The notes beneath the pieces are model-generated. The model ran no database searches. It saw only the letters and a program-made list of their open reading frames with translations, and was not told the origin of the DNA. From Robertmurraya korlensis NBRC 107688 (lineage in GTDB: Bacteria > Bacillota > Bacilli > Bacillales > Cytobacillaceae), in assembly GCF_001591645.1 (NCBI RefSeq), contig NZ_BCVH01000005.1:124001-188000 (forward strand): a stretch of DNA of 64,000 nucleotides, in the 5' to 3' direction. Position numbers and translations under genes: made by a program. Numbering within the stretch: position 1 is the stretch's first letter; every line of letters begins with the position of its first letter. Below, one piece after another: positions 42,371-50,706 of this stretch.

Positions 42371-43585
42371 ATGGGGAAACATAAAAGCATGAATATACAG
42401 GACGGAACAAAAGCTGTATGGGCGGGGGAAGAGGCATCCCTTGCATTTAACGCAACTCAGGTGCCTGTCGTCTTAAGTGTAGCCTACAATTATGATGATA
42501 TTGATGAATGGCAGGACGTGGCACTTGGATTAAAGCCAGGACACACTTACAATAGGATGACGAATCCGACGGTCGAAGCTTTTGAAGAAAAAGTACGTAT
42601 TCTGGAGGGAGCAGAAAGGGCAGTTGGCTTTTCATCGGGGATGGCCGCCATTAGTAGTACGCTGTATACATTTTTAAGACCGGGGGACCGAGTCGTATCT
42701 GTTAAGGATACATATGGAGGGACCAATAAAATATTCACAGAGTTCCTACCAAATATAAATGTAAATGTGACGCTATGTCAGACGGGAAATCACGAAGAAA
42801 TCGAGGCGGAAGTTGCCAAAGGGTGCAAGGTACTATATTTAGAATCACCAACGAACCCAACGTTGAAGATTACGGATATAAATAGAATGGTCAAGGCAGG
42901 GAAAGCAGTTGGCGCATTGGTTATCATTGATAATACCTTTGCTACTCCCATTAATCAAAATCCTATTTCATTGGGGGTAGACATCGTTATACATAGTGCC
43001 ACTAAGTTTTTAAGTGGTCATGCAGATGCGATGGGTGGAGTTGTTTGCGGAACGAAGGAACTGATGGAAAAAGTGTACCATTATCGCGAAATTAATGGTG
43101 CCACTATGGATCCCTGGTCTGCTTACCTTATATTAAGAGGAATGAAAACATTAAAGCTGCGGGTGAGACAGCAAGAAAAGAGTGCAATGGAAATAGCCAA
43201 GTATCTGAAAACTCAAAGGCATGTGGAAGAAGTATTTTATCCTGGGTTAGAAACACACCCTAATCATGATATTGCAAAAAAACAAATGAAGGGCTTCGGG
43301 GGAATAGTAAGCTTTGTGTTAAAAAAAGAGATGGAAGCAATCAAAATTTTACTACCAAAGTTAGAGTATGCGAATAGAGCTGGGAATCTTGGTGCGGTGG
43401 AAACCATCTATGGACCAGCAAGAACGACCAGCCATGTGGAGTGTACCCTTGAAGAACGCAAAGAATTGGGGATACCAGAGGGGCTAGTACGAATATCGGT
43501 GGGAATCGAGGACACCGAAGATTTGATAGCTGATCTCGAGCAAGCTTTTGTACATCTAGAGTCCAAATTATCACTTGGGCTATAG
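42371..43585 (+). CDS. Cystathionine gamma-synthase/lyase-type PLP enzyme
   Basis: 404 residues of the Cys/Met-metabolism PLP family. YNRMTNPTVEAFE near residue 58, SSGMAAISS near residue 85, the PLP-phosphate Tyr region, DNTFATP near residue 188 and the Schiff-base Lys in HSATKFLSGHAD near residue 210. Reactions in this family include cystathionine synthesis or cleavage and methionine or homocysteine gamma-lysis; which one cannot be read here. GAGGTGAT ribosome site. The divergent promoter region contains TATAAT (near 42303) and repeated TTGTATA motifs that might be the GntR operator. Confidence 0.87.
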   Translation: MGKHKSMNIQDGTKAVWAGEEASLAFNATQVPVVLSVAYNYDDIDEWQDVALGLKPGHTYNRMTNPTVEAFEEKVRILEGAERAVGFSSGMAAISSTLYTFLRPGDRVVSVKDTYGGTNKIFTEFLPNINVNVTLCQTGNHEEIEAEVAKGCKVLYLESPTNPTLKITDINRMVKAGKAVGALVIIDNTFATPINQNPISLGVDIVIHSATKFLSGHADAMGGVVCGTKELMEKVYHYREINGATMDPWSAYLILRGMKTLKLRVRQQEKSAMEIAKYLKTQRHVEEVFYPGLETHPNHDIAKKQMKGFGGIVSFVLKKEMEAIKILLPKLEYANRAGNLGAVETIYGPARTTSHVECTLEERKELGIPEGLVRISVGIEDTEDLIADLEQAFVHLESKLSLGL

Positions 43586-43643
43586 GTAAATAAGGGGTTA
43601 TTCGATATAATAGCTTCATATATTTAGTAGGAGTGACGTATGG

Positions 43644-43877
43644 ATGTACCTAACAGTGAAAGAAACGGCAGAGTATTTATCAGTTTCCGTTCAATATGTA
43701 GAAAATTTAATTTTACAGGGGAAAATTCGGGTGTTGCGTGACAGTGAAGGTGTACCCATGATTTTTAAGGACCAGTTCAAAACGCATTTTGAACAGCTTG
43801 AAAAATACAAGAATCTCCTAAAAGAATTAGAAAACGAGCCCATTCCAGAAGACAGAGACATCAAAGATGAGGATTAA
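43644..43877 (+). CDS. Small helix-turn-helix (excisionase/MerR-like) DNA-binding protein
   Basis: 77 residues. MYLTVKETAEYLSVSVQYVENLILQ is the Xis/MerR-type winged HTH used by excisionase-family proteins, followed by GKIRVLRDSEG and an acidic C-terminal helix. ATG 43644 with AGGAGTGAC upstream; an ATG at 43640 is out of frame. No integrase or other phage gene is nearby, so it is likely a chromosomal regulator or adaptor. Ends in a strong terminator. Confidence 0.8.
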   Translation: MYLTVKETAEYLSVSVQYVENLILQGKIRVLRDSEGVPMIFKDQFKTHFEQLEKYKNLLKELENEPIPEDRDIKDED

Positions 43878-43893
43878 ATAGTCATACTCTTAA

Positions 43894-43938
43894 AAAGGGA
43901 GAATAAAAAATAGATAGGTTTTTTATTCTCCCTTTATT
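43894..43938 (+). terminator. Long terminator hairpin
   Basis: AAAGGGAGAATAAAAAA (43894-43910) pairs with TTTTTTATTCTCCCTTT (43919-43935), then ATTTG. The rest of the gap up to 44117 is AT-rich without recognisable features. Confidence 0.88.
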
Positions 43939-44117
43939 TGTATGCTTTTAATGGTTTTTATGCAATTGTCAATGAACATGTTAAATAGTCTAACAGTAAA
44001 AAGATAGTGAATATATCGTTAAAAGATATTTTCAAATACCAATAAGGATAGGATTCCCAATACACATACTTTACTCTAGTAGAGTGGTAATAAATTATCC
44101 TAACAAAGTTTTTATGG

Positions 44118-44146
44118 TTGCATAAAAAAACGATTAAAGTTATAAT
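44118..44146 (+). promoter_or_regulatory. Sigma-A promoter of the basic amino acid ABC operon
   Basis: TTGCAT (44118-44123), a 17-base spacer and TATAAT (44141-44146). About 95 bases of leader precede the coding start. Confidence 0.75.
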
Positions 44147-44242
44147 AGTTTCATGTCAAAATATACTGAAAATTTAGAGTTATAAGGTATTTGTTAGGTA
44201 AAGTTACAATATATATAAAACAATTATTAAGGGGGCAATGTA

Positions 44243-45058
44243 GTGAAAAAACTATCTTTCTTATCATTTTTGTTAGTGCTTAGTATGCTTTTGTCTGCTT
44301 GTGGAACGAACGACCAGAACAATGGATCTGATGAAGGAGCAAGTGAAGAAAAGAAAACATTAAGAGTCGTAACCGATGCAGCCTACGCACCATTTGAGTA
44401 CATGGATGGCGATAAAATTGTTGGATTTGATGTTGATTTTGTTAATGCCATTGCAAAAGAGGCTGGCTATGAAGTGGATATCGTACATGTTGGCTGGGAC
44501 CCTGTTTTCGTAGAGTTAGAGGATAGAATAGCAGACTTTGCTGTTTCAGCGATTACCATTAATGATGAGCGAAAAGAATCGTATGACTTCTCACACCCTT
44601 ACTTCCTATCAACTAATAAAATTCTAGTTCCAGAAGGCAGTGATATTAAATCAGCTGCAGACTTAAAGGACAAGAAAGTGGCTGTCCAAAACGGTACCAC
44701 TGGCCAAGAAGCAATTGAAAGTGTACTAGGAGTAAATAATCCTAATATCAAAAAATTTGAAAATACGGTTCTAGCAATAATGGAGCTTAAAGGTGGCGGC
44801 GCTGACGCAGTTGTTGCTGATAACACAGTGGTTGAAGAGTATGCAAAAAATAATCCAAATGATAAGTTTGTTGTCGTTGAAGATACAGAAGCATTCGCAG
44901 CTGAATATTATGGCTTAATGTTCCCGAAGGATAGTGAGTTGAAAGCAGAATTTGATAAAGCGATTAACGCCATCTACGAAAATGGAACGTATGCAAAGAT
45001 ATATAAAGAATGGTTTGGTTCTGAGCCGGACGTTGAAGATTTAAAAGCACAACAATAA
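44243..45058 (+). CDS. Amino acid ABC transporter substrate-binding lipoprotein (basic amino acid-like)
   Basis: 271 residues. Lipobox LLSAC (Cys about 20) after a hydrophobic signal, then an Asp/Glu-rich linker and a type 2 binding-protein fold: TDAAYAPFEYMDGDKIVGFD, ITINDERKESYDFSHPY and VAVQNGTTGQEA. The layout resembles ArtP/YqiX-type arginine/lysine receptors, but specificity is not certain. GTG start with AAGGGGG. A hairpin terminator lies between it and the permease gene, likely giving excess binding protein. Confidence 0.88.
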   Translation: MKKLSFLSFLLVLSMLLSACGTNDQNNGSDEGASEEKKTLRVVTDAAYAPFEYMDGDKIVGFDVDFVNAIAKEAGYEVDIVHVGWDPVFVELEDRIADFAVSAITINDERKESYDFSHPYFLSTNKILVPEGSDIKSAADLKDKKVAVQNGTTGQEAIESVLGVNNPNIKKFENTVLAIMELKGGGADAVVADNTVVEEYAKNNPNDKFVVVEDTEAFAAEYYGLMFPKDSELKAEFDKAINAIYENGTYAKIYKEWFGSEPDVEDLKAQQ

Positions 45059-45079
45059 TTGGTTACATGATTTATTAGC

Positions 45080-45117
45080 GGCGTAACTCTTCCACATAGT
45101 GTTACGCCATTTTTTCA
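45080..45117 (+). terminator. Intra-operon partial terminator
   Basis: GGCGTAAC (45080-45087) pairs with GTTACGCC (45101-45108), followed by ATTTTTT. It sits between the binding-protein and permease genes. Confidence 0.85.
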
Positions 45118-45138
45118 TTCTAGTAAAGGAGGAGTACG

Positions 45139-45795
45139 ATGGACTTTCGTTTTGATCTCATCATGGACTACGCTCCATTGTTTTTAAAGGGAACATTGCT
45201 TACCCTTGGGTTATCACTAGCAGGTATCGTTTTGGGTACCGCACTAGGTTTGGCCATTGGGTTAGGGAAAATGGTCAAGAACAAGTGGTTGTCACTACCT
45301 TTTGACTTATATATTACGTTTTTCAGAGGAACGCCATTATTTGTACAAATATTGCTCATTCACTTTGGTCTCGTTCCATTGTTTACAGGAAAAACTGAGC
45401 CAGTGACAGCGGCTATTCTCGCATTGTCCTTAAATGCAGGAGCATACATTGCAGAAATCTTTCGAGCAGGAATTCAATCCATTGACAAAGGTCAGATGGA
45501 GGCGGCAAGAACACTTGGGATGACTCATTTCCAAGCGATGAGATACGTCATTCTACCACAAGCATTTAAGAGAATGATTCCACCATTAGGAAATGAATTT
45601 ATTGTTCTTATTAAGGAATCATCATTAGCAGCGGTTATTGCCGCTCCAGAGATTATGTACTGGGGACGAGCTATGCAAGGACAATACTATCGTGTTTGGG
45701 AGCCGTATTTGACTGTAGCAGTTATTTATCTCGTCATCACGTTATCATTGAGCTTCCTGTTAAATCGTCTTGAGAGGAGGTTATCAACCGAATGA
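45139..45795 (+). CDS. Amino acid ABC transporter permease (basic amino acid-like)
   Basis: 218 residues, about five membrane helices. [16 protein letters not shown] near residue 65 and the EAA loop [21 protein letters not shown] near residue 125 define the His/Glu/Arg permease family. AAAGGAGG ribosome site. Ends ATGA-overlapping with the ATPase gene, so the two proteins are made together. Confidence 0.92.
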   Translation: MDFRFDLIMDYAPLFLKGTLLTLGLSLAGIVLGTALGLAIGLGKMVKNKWLSLPFDLYITFFRGTPLFVQILLIHFGLVPLFTGKTEPVTAAILALSLNAGAYIAEIFRAGIQSIDKGQMEAARTLGMTHFQAMRYVILPQAFKRMIPPLGNEFIVLIKESSLAAVIAAPEIMYWGRAMQGQYYRVWEPYLTVAVIYLVITLSLSFLLNRLERRLSTE

Positions 45796-46514
45796 TTAAA
45801 GTCAGTAATTTAAAAAAATCCTTTGGAAGTAACGAAGTACTAAAAAATATAAATGCGGAAGTGAAACCACAAGAAGTGGTCGTTGTCATCGGACCTTCAG
45901 GTTCAGGGAAATCGACCTTTCTACGCTGCTTGAACTTGTTAGAATCCGTCACAGACGGTCATGTATATATTGAAGGTGTCGATCTAACAGATAAGAGTGT
46001 GAATATCAATAAAGTCAGACAGGATGTAGGAATGGTTTTCCAGCAATTTAACCTGTTCCCTCATAAAACGGTTATTGAGAATATTATGATGGCCCCTGTG
46101 AAGGTGAAAAAAGTCGATGAAGAAGTGGCTAGGCAAAAGGGTCTGGAGCTTTTACGAAAAGTCGGGCTTGAGGACAAGGCAGATGCCTATCCTGATTCTT
46201 TATCTGGTGGTCAAAAACAGCGTGTCGCCATTGCTAGGGCACTTGCCATGGAACCGAAGATCATGCTCTTCGATGAACCAACCTCTGCATTAGACCCAGA
46301 GATGGTTGGTGAGGTTCTAGAGGTTATGAAACAGCTAGCAAAAGAAGGTATGACGATGGTTGTTGTGACACATGAAATGGGGTTTGCTAGAGAAGTCGGT
46401 GATCGGGTTATTTTCATGGACGGTGGCTATATAGTTGAAGAAAATATCCCTGAAGAACTGTTTAGCAATCCGCAGCAGGAACGAACCAAAGCATTTTTAA
46501 GCAAAGTACTATAA
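45792..46514 (+). CDS. Amino acid ABC transporter ATP-binding protein (basic amino acid-like)
   Basis: 240 residues. Walker [10 protein letters not shown] near residue 34, signature LSGGQKQR near residue 138, Walker [14 protein letters not shown], switch His in VVTHEMG. Overlaps the permease gene by 4 bases. Drives import with the preceding permease and lipoprotein. Followed by the tRNA-like RNA. Confidence 0.93.
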   Translation: MIKVSNLKKSFGSNEVLKNINAEVKPQEVVVVIGPSGSGKSTFLRCLNLLESVTDGHVYIEGVDLTDKSVNINKVRQDVGMVFQQFNLFPHKTVIENIMMAPVKVKKVDEEVARQKGLELLRKVGLEDKADAYPDSLSGGQKQRVAIARALAMEPKIMLFDEPTSALDPEMVGEVLEVMKQLAKEGMTMVVVTHEMGFAREVGDRVIFMDGGYIVEENIPEELFSNPQQERTKAFLSKVL

Positions 46515-46564
46515 AAGGATATCCCTTTTTGCATAATATTTTCTTAATAAGGCCAAAATAAAAA

Positions 46565-46649
46565 TGACTTGTAGCTCAAAGAACAGAGCGGCCTCTCGTA
46601 TCATTGATACGGGAAGAGTAGTTTATGGGTTGAAGTCCCATCGAGTCAA
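46565..46649 (+). ncRNA. tRNA-like RNA (pseudo-tRNA) with abnormal anticodon arm
   Basis: Acceptor-like stem TGACTTG (46565-46571) pairs with CGAGTCA (46642-46648), one G-U; TA; D-stem GCTC/GAGC (46574-46577, 46586-46589) with loop AAAGAACA; and a perfect T-arm ATGGG-TTGAAGT-CCCAT (46625-46641). The middle is not an anticodon arm: CGTATC/GATACG (46597-46602, 46606-46611) closes a 3-base loop, extended by CTCT/AGAG. The D-loop lacks GG and the T-loop has G where C56 belongs. No CCA is encoded. A terminator follows at once. A free small RNA similar in idea to Bacillus cereus tRNA-Other, or a decayed tRNA. Confidence 0.65.
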
Positions 46650-46650
46650 A

Positions 46651-46681
46651 AACACAGGTTCTAATTGGACCTGTGTTTTTT
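46651..46681 (+). terminator. Terminator after the tRNA-like RNA
   Basis: AACACAGGT (46651-46659) pairs with ACCTGTGTT (46669-46677), followed by a run of T. Confidence 0.9.
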
Positions 46682-46687
46682 TTGAAA

Positions 46688-47635
46688 CTAATATCCTTTT
46701 TTAAAATCAACTGCATTAATGGAAGGTTTTTCACCATTTACGTATTGTCGTAAGTTTGGTAAAAAGATATCTTCTACGACTCGTTGATCATAATTTTCCG
46801 TTGAACCGGATGTATGAGGAGTAATGATCACATTCTCCATCTCCCATAAAGGATTCATTTCAGGGAGAGGCTCTACCTCGAATACATCTAGTCCAGCTCC
46901 TGCAATTTCTCCCGTTTGAAGTGCGTGAATAAGATCCTCTTCCACGACAATTTCTCCTCGACCAATATTAATGAAAAAGGAGGTTGGCTTCATTAATTGA
47001 AATTGCTCCATAGAAAATAATCCTTTTGTATCCTTCGTTAAGGGTAGAGTAGAAACCACATAATCGCATTGAGGAAGTACTGAATTCAGTTCTGTTGTAA
47101 CGTACATTTCATCCACATTTTCTTCAGGAATTTGGGAGTTTCTCACTCCAAGTACTTTCATTCCAAATGCTTTAGCGATCTTTGCCGTTTCTTTCCCAAT
47201 TGCCCCAACTCCAATAATACCAATCGTTTTTCCGTGGATTTCAAGTTTTAGCCCACCATGATGCCATTGTTTGGATGATTGGTTTCGAACGTATGTATGA
47301 ATATGACGAGTAAGTGCTAGCATTAATCCGAAGATGGTTTCAGAAATGGGGAAGGCATGGACGCCATTCGCACTTGTAACCATTACTCCACGCTCATTAA
47401 GCAATTGAAGGGGTAAATTATTCACACCGGCGCTCCAGGTTTGAACCCATTTCAATGCAGAGGCGCTCCCTATAAGGTCTGTTATATCTTTTTTCCATCC
47501 TAAAATAATTTCTGCCTCATGGATACGGTCTTTGTAGATTTCTTTGCCAACAATGATTTCCCAATCTGGTAATATAGCCTTTATTTCGTTAACATATACT
47601 TGTTCAATATTATGAGTAACGACTAGCTTTCTCAA
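46688..47635 (-). CDS. D-isomer-specific 2-hydroxyacid dehydrogenase
   Basis: 315 residues. NAD(P) fold GVGAIGKETAKIAKAFGM near residue 145; catalytic Arg in NIGRGEIVVEED near residue 235, Glu in LDVFEVEPLPE near residue 262 and His in ITPHTSG near residue 282. Family members reduce 2-keto acids such as glyoxylate, hydroxypyruvate or phosphohydroxypyruvate relatives; at 315 residues without an ACT domain it is not SerA. Monocistronic, minus strand. Confidence 0.88.
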   Translation of the reverse strand: MRKLVVTHNIEQVYVNEIKAILPDWEIIVGKEIYKDRIHEAEIILGWKKDITDLIGSASALKWVQTWSAGVNNLPLQLLNERGVMVTSANGVHAFPISETIFGLMLALTRHIHTYVRNQSSKQWHHGGLKLEIHGKTIGIIGVGAIGKETAKIAKAFGMKVLGVRNSQIPEENVDEMYVTTELNSVLPQCDYVVSTLPLTKDTKGLFSMEQFQLMKPTSFFINIGRGEIVVEEDLIHALQTGEIAGAGLDVFEVEPLPEMNPLWEMENVIITPHTSGSTENYDQRVVEDIFLPNLRQYVNGEKPSINAVDFKKGY

Positions 47636-47763
47636 TGCTCAACACCTACTTTTTTGAAAATTTCGATATTCTAAATATAACATAAAAAAGTAGTGGCCCG
47701 CTAATACGAGAAATATGATAAAGTATTCATTACATTATAAAGTTAAGCAGTTGGTGATAAATA

Positions 47764-48522
47764 GTGGAAAAACAACAAGTGGTATACGACATTATGGAAG
47801 TTTGTCTATTAGCAGGGAAAATCATGCTCCAAAGTGGTGCTGAAACATACCGCGTGGAGGATACGATGGAAAGAATAGCCCGTGCCTTTGGGGTTAGGGA
47901 GGCGCATTGTTTTGTAACACCAACGGGAATTATTTTTTCAATAGAAAGTACGGAGCCTACAAAAACAAAGCTGGTTCGAATTACAGAAAGAACAACGGAC
48001 CTACATAAAGTCGCATTGGTAAATGGGGTTTCCCGTCGGATAACGAATGGAGAACTTGATATAGAAAAGGCCTTTCGTGCGTTAACAGAGGTAGAAGAGT
48101 CCCAATTAACGTATTCAACAAAGCTTCAAATCCTTGCAGCAGCAATAGCTAGTGGATGCTTTTTAATTATGTTTAATGGGAGTTGGGTCGACTTCCTCCC
48201 GGCATTTATTACCGGTGGCTTAGGTTTTACGAGTGTGATTTATTTTCACAGAATGGTTCCTATCAAGTTTATTTCAGAGTTTATTGGATCCATTATTATC
48301 GGAATTCTCTCCTATCTATTTATTCATATGGGTATGGGCGTTGAGTTAGATAAAATTATTATTGGATCGGTTATGCCACTTGTGCCGGGTCTATTATTAA
48401 CCAATGCCGTTAGAGATTTAATGGCCGGACACTTGGTTTCAGGAATCTCCAAAGGGGCAGAAGCGCTGTTAACTGCTTTTGCTATCGGGTCAGGTATTGC
48501 TGTCGTATTATCATTTCTATAA
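47764..48522 (+). CDS. Threonine/serine exporter family protein, N-terminal-type half (ThrE/YjjP-like)
   Basis: 252 residues. A soluble N-terminal part (1-115) with LQSGAETYRVEDTMERIA and VTPTGIIFS, then about five membrane helices. This is the DUF1212 half of ThrE; the other half is the next gene, 15 bases on. Together they make a split ThrE exporter for threonine/serine or related compounds. GTG start with GGTGAT upstream. Confidence 0.87.
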   Translation: MEKQQVVYDIMEVCLLAGKIMLQSGAETYRVEDTMERIARAFGVREAHCFVTPTGIIFSIESTEPTKTKLVRITERTTDLHKVALVNGVSRRITNGELDIEKAFRALTEVEESQLTYSTKLQILAAAIASGCFLIMFNGSWVDFLPAFITGGLGFTSVIYFHRMVPIKFISEFIGSIIIGILSYLFIHMGMGVELDKIIIGSVMPLVPGLLLTNAVRDLMAGHLVSGISKGAEALLTAFAIGSGIAVVLSFL

Positions 48523-48537
48523 AGGAGACGCCTATTC

Positions 48538-48981
48538 ATGTACATTCTTCAACATCTACTATTAAGTTTTTTGGCCGCCGCCGCTTTTGGTATTATCTTT
48601 AACGCTCCTAAATCCTCCTTGGTACAATCGGGGTTTGTCGGAATGCTTGGTTGGGGTATTTATATCCTTTTCACAATCAATGGCTCTGATGCAGTTAATG
48701 CTACTTTGGTTGCCTCCTTCGTTATTGCAGTAGCCAGTCAGGTCTTTGCAAAGCTATATCGGACGCCGATTATCATATTTATAGTCGCAGGAATCATCCC
48801 TCTTGTTCCAGGTGGAATGGCATATGATGCCATGCGTAATTTTGTTGAAAATGACTATAATATCGCTTTAGCCCTTGCTGCGAAAGCCTTCTTAATTTCT
48901 GGGTCAATTGCGATGGGAATCGTGTTTTCGGAAGTAATTAACCAGCTTATTAGAAAGACAGCATTTATAAAAAAGAGCTAG
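48538..48981 (+). CDS. Threonine/serine exporter family protein, C-terminal-type half (ThrE_2/YjjB-like)
   Basis: 147 residues with four or five membrane helices, including FIVAGIIPLVPGGMAYDAMR near residue 80, a ThrE_2 signature that mirrors PLVPGLLLTNAVRDL in the partner. AAAGGAGACG ribosome site. Works with the preceding protein. Confidence 0.87.
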   Translation: MYILQHLLLSFLAAAAFGIIFNAPKSSLVQSGFVGMLGWGIYILFTINGSDAVNATLVASFVIAVASQVFAKLYRTPIIIFIVAGIIPLVPGGMAYDAMRNFVENDYNIALALAAKAFLISGSIAMGIVFSEVINQLIRKTAFIKKS

Positions 48982-49065
48982 TAATGATTCAAAGATTTGC
49001 CAAGTTCAAATCCGAATGTCCCTCTCCCTTTTTGTTTACCCTATCCATAGGGGAGGTGTTATACC

Positions 49066-49224
49066 ATGGCAAAAGATGTACTATGTGAGGTAAGTAATTG
49101 CGTCCACAATGAAGAAGGAATGAAGTGTGGAGCAGAGCAAATCTTCGTTGTAAGTCACCGTGGAAATGAAGCAGATACTAGCCGTGAAACAGATTGTAAA
49201 ACATTCGAACCTGAAGGATTATAG
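49066..49224 (+). CDS. DUF1540-like small Cys protein
   Basis: 52 residues with Cys at 7, 12, 21 and 44, in the C-x4-C-x8-C-x22-C layout of DUF1540 proteins, with NCVHN and CGAEQIFV segments. Such proteins are frequent in sporulating Firmicutes and probably bind a metal; function unknown. ATG at 49066 after GGGGAGGTG. Own terminator downstream. Confidence 0.8.
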   Translation: MAKDVLCEVSNCVHNEEGMKCGAEQIFVVSHRGNEADTSRETDCKTFEPEGL

Positions 49225-49232
49225 AAAAACTA

Positions 49233-49262
49233 AGGCAGTGCGAGCGAGCACTGTCTTTTTTT
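49233..49262 (+). terminator. Terminator of the DUF1540-like gene
   Basis: GGCAGTGC (49234-49241) pairs with GCACTGTC (49248-49255, one G-U) before TTTTTTT. Confidence 0.88.
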
Positions 49263-49357
49263 ATGTGTTTTCGGGATTTCTTACCAAGAAAGCATATTTC
49301 CTCCTTATGTGACAAATGCTATTAGAAAGTGAAATAGGAAGTTTACATGGAGTTAGG

Positions 49358-49597
49358 ATGATAATCTTGGTTACCTTTATGTTTTGTTTGATATTTTGTG
49401 CATCAATTGGAGTGATCACCGTGTTTGATTTATATCTATATAACCAGCCGCTTTTAACCATTGTAAAAGCGAATGTTTCCTTTCAGCGAGGGACTAGTCA
49501 ATGGATGATCTATTCCGTTCTTTTGGTTGGCTTCTGCTATAGCATTGGAGTTGACTATAGAGTAAGGAAAAATAAAAAAACAAGTAAATCATCATGA
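49358..49597 (+). CDS. Small membrane protein at the head of the germinant-receptor operon
   Basis: About 79 residues: two hydrophobic segments (1-23 and 48-64) with a basic C-terminal tail. It overlaps the GerAB-like gene by 4 bases (ATGA), so is co-translated with the receptor. ATG 49358 with GGAG five bases upstream is chosen; an upstream in-frame ATG at 49316 has no ribosome site. Small two-helix proteins of this kind (D-subunit-like) occur in some ger operons and affect receptor function. Identification is by position and topology. Confidence 0.65.
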   Translation: MIILVTFMFCLIFCASIGVITVFDLYLYNQPLLTIVKANVSFQRGTSQWMIYSVLLVGFCYSIGVDYRVRKNKKTSKSS

Positions 49598-50706
49598 AAA
49601 ATATTCTTGTTGAAAAATTGTCCCTCTGGCAACTGTTTATTTTAATTTTTATCTTTGAAATTGGAAGCGCAGCCGTTGTAAGTACAGGAAATGATGCGAA
49701 ACAAGATGCGTGGATCGCTCTTGGGGTAGCGATGATCTTCGGGTTAGGAATAGGTTTGTTTTTCCACTTTCTTCTTTCCAGGGCCCCGGGGAAAAATCTA
49801 TTTGAGATTTTTCAGCTTTGCTTAGGAAAGTGGATGGGTGGAGCACTAATCATTATGTATATTCTTTATTTTATCTACATTGCTTCCCGTGTTCTTAGAG
49901 ATTTTTGTGAGTTGATCACCTCTTTTATATTTGAACAGACTCCTGTTGAATTCGTAGCTATTACGATGGTGGTTGTTATCATCTATATGCTGTATTTAGG
50001 TATAGAGGTAATGGGGAGAACGAGTGAGATTTTCATTCCTTACTTCTTCTCATTTATTATTATTATTGGAATTGCCGTCTTTATTTCAGGTGAAATGGAA
50101 TTTACTAATTTACTTCCTATTCTTGGAGAAGGGATAAAGCCGGTAGTAAAGGCGGTTTTCCCGCAGCTTTTAACCTTTCCTTTCGGTGAGCTCATTGCCT
50201 TCACCTTAATAATCCCTTATACATCAGAATTTAAAAAGTCTAAAAAGATTATTCTACTAGCTGTATTTGCTAGTGGTCTTATATTGATTTACAATGCAAT
50301 ATTGCAAATCGCAACCTTAGGAGTGCAAATGAGGGCTCGCTCAAACTTTCCACTTCTATCATCTGCCCGTGAAATATCATTGCTGGAGTTTATTGAAAGG
50401 GTAGATTTGATTGTTGTCTTTATCGTGATGTATGGAATTATTATTAAGGTTGGTGTCTTTTTTTACGGGGCTTTAAAAGGGTTGGAGCTGTTAAGCAAGC
50501 GTCCATATCGAATGCATGTAGTTCCATTAGGAGCAATTATCACTTTTTTATCAGTGAAAATCAGTGATAATTTTGCTGAGCATATCGAGGAAGGGCTAAT
50601 CGTTGTCCCAATGTTTTTACATATTCCTTTTCAATTCATACTTCCGCTACTAATACTACCGATTCTCTTATGGAAAACAAAGAAGAGTAAGGAGGGAAGG
50701 GAATGA
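49594..50706 (+). CDS. Spore germination receptor, B subunit (GerAB/GerKB family)
   Basis: 370 residues, ten membrane helices, APC-superfamily fold. Beginning with SLWQLFILIFIFEIGSAAVV and containing IMYILYFIYIASRVLRDF, typical of GerAB-type subunits that bind the germinant in the spore inner membrane. Coupled by ATGA overlaps to genes on both sides. Germinant unknown. Confidence 0.92.
   Translation: MKNILVEKLSLWQLFILIFIFEIGSAAVVSTGNDAKQDAWIALGVAMIFGLGIGLFFHFLLSRAPGKNLFEIFQLCLGKWMGGALIIMYILYFIYIASRVLRDFCELITSFIFEQTPVEFVAITMVVVIIYMLYLGIEVMGRTSEIFIPYFFSFIIIIGIAVFISGEMEFTNLLPILGEGIKPVVKAVFPQLLTFPFGELIAFTLIIPYTSEFKKSKKIILLAVFASGLILIYNAILQIATLGVQMRARSNFPLLSSAREISLLEFIERVDLIVVFIVMYGIIIKVGVFFYGALKGLELLSKRPYRMHVVPLGAIITFLSVKISDNFAEHIEEGLIVVPMFLHIPFQFILPLLILPILLWKTKKSKEGRE

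Noticed and set aside
43939-44117. ArgR/AhrC box in the leader of the basic amino acid transporter (ATGG-T5-ATGCAA)
   Set aside because: Spacing between the half-sites is one base off the ARG-box pattern; too weak to list.
46565-46649. Normal tRNA gene
   Set aside because: There is no 5-bp anticodon stem with a 7-base loop, the conserved D-loop GG and T-loop C56 are missing, and no CCA is encoded.
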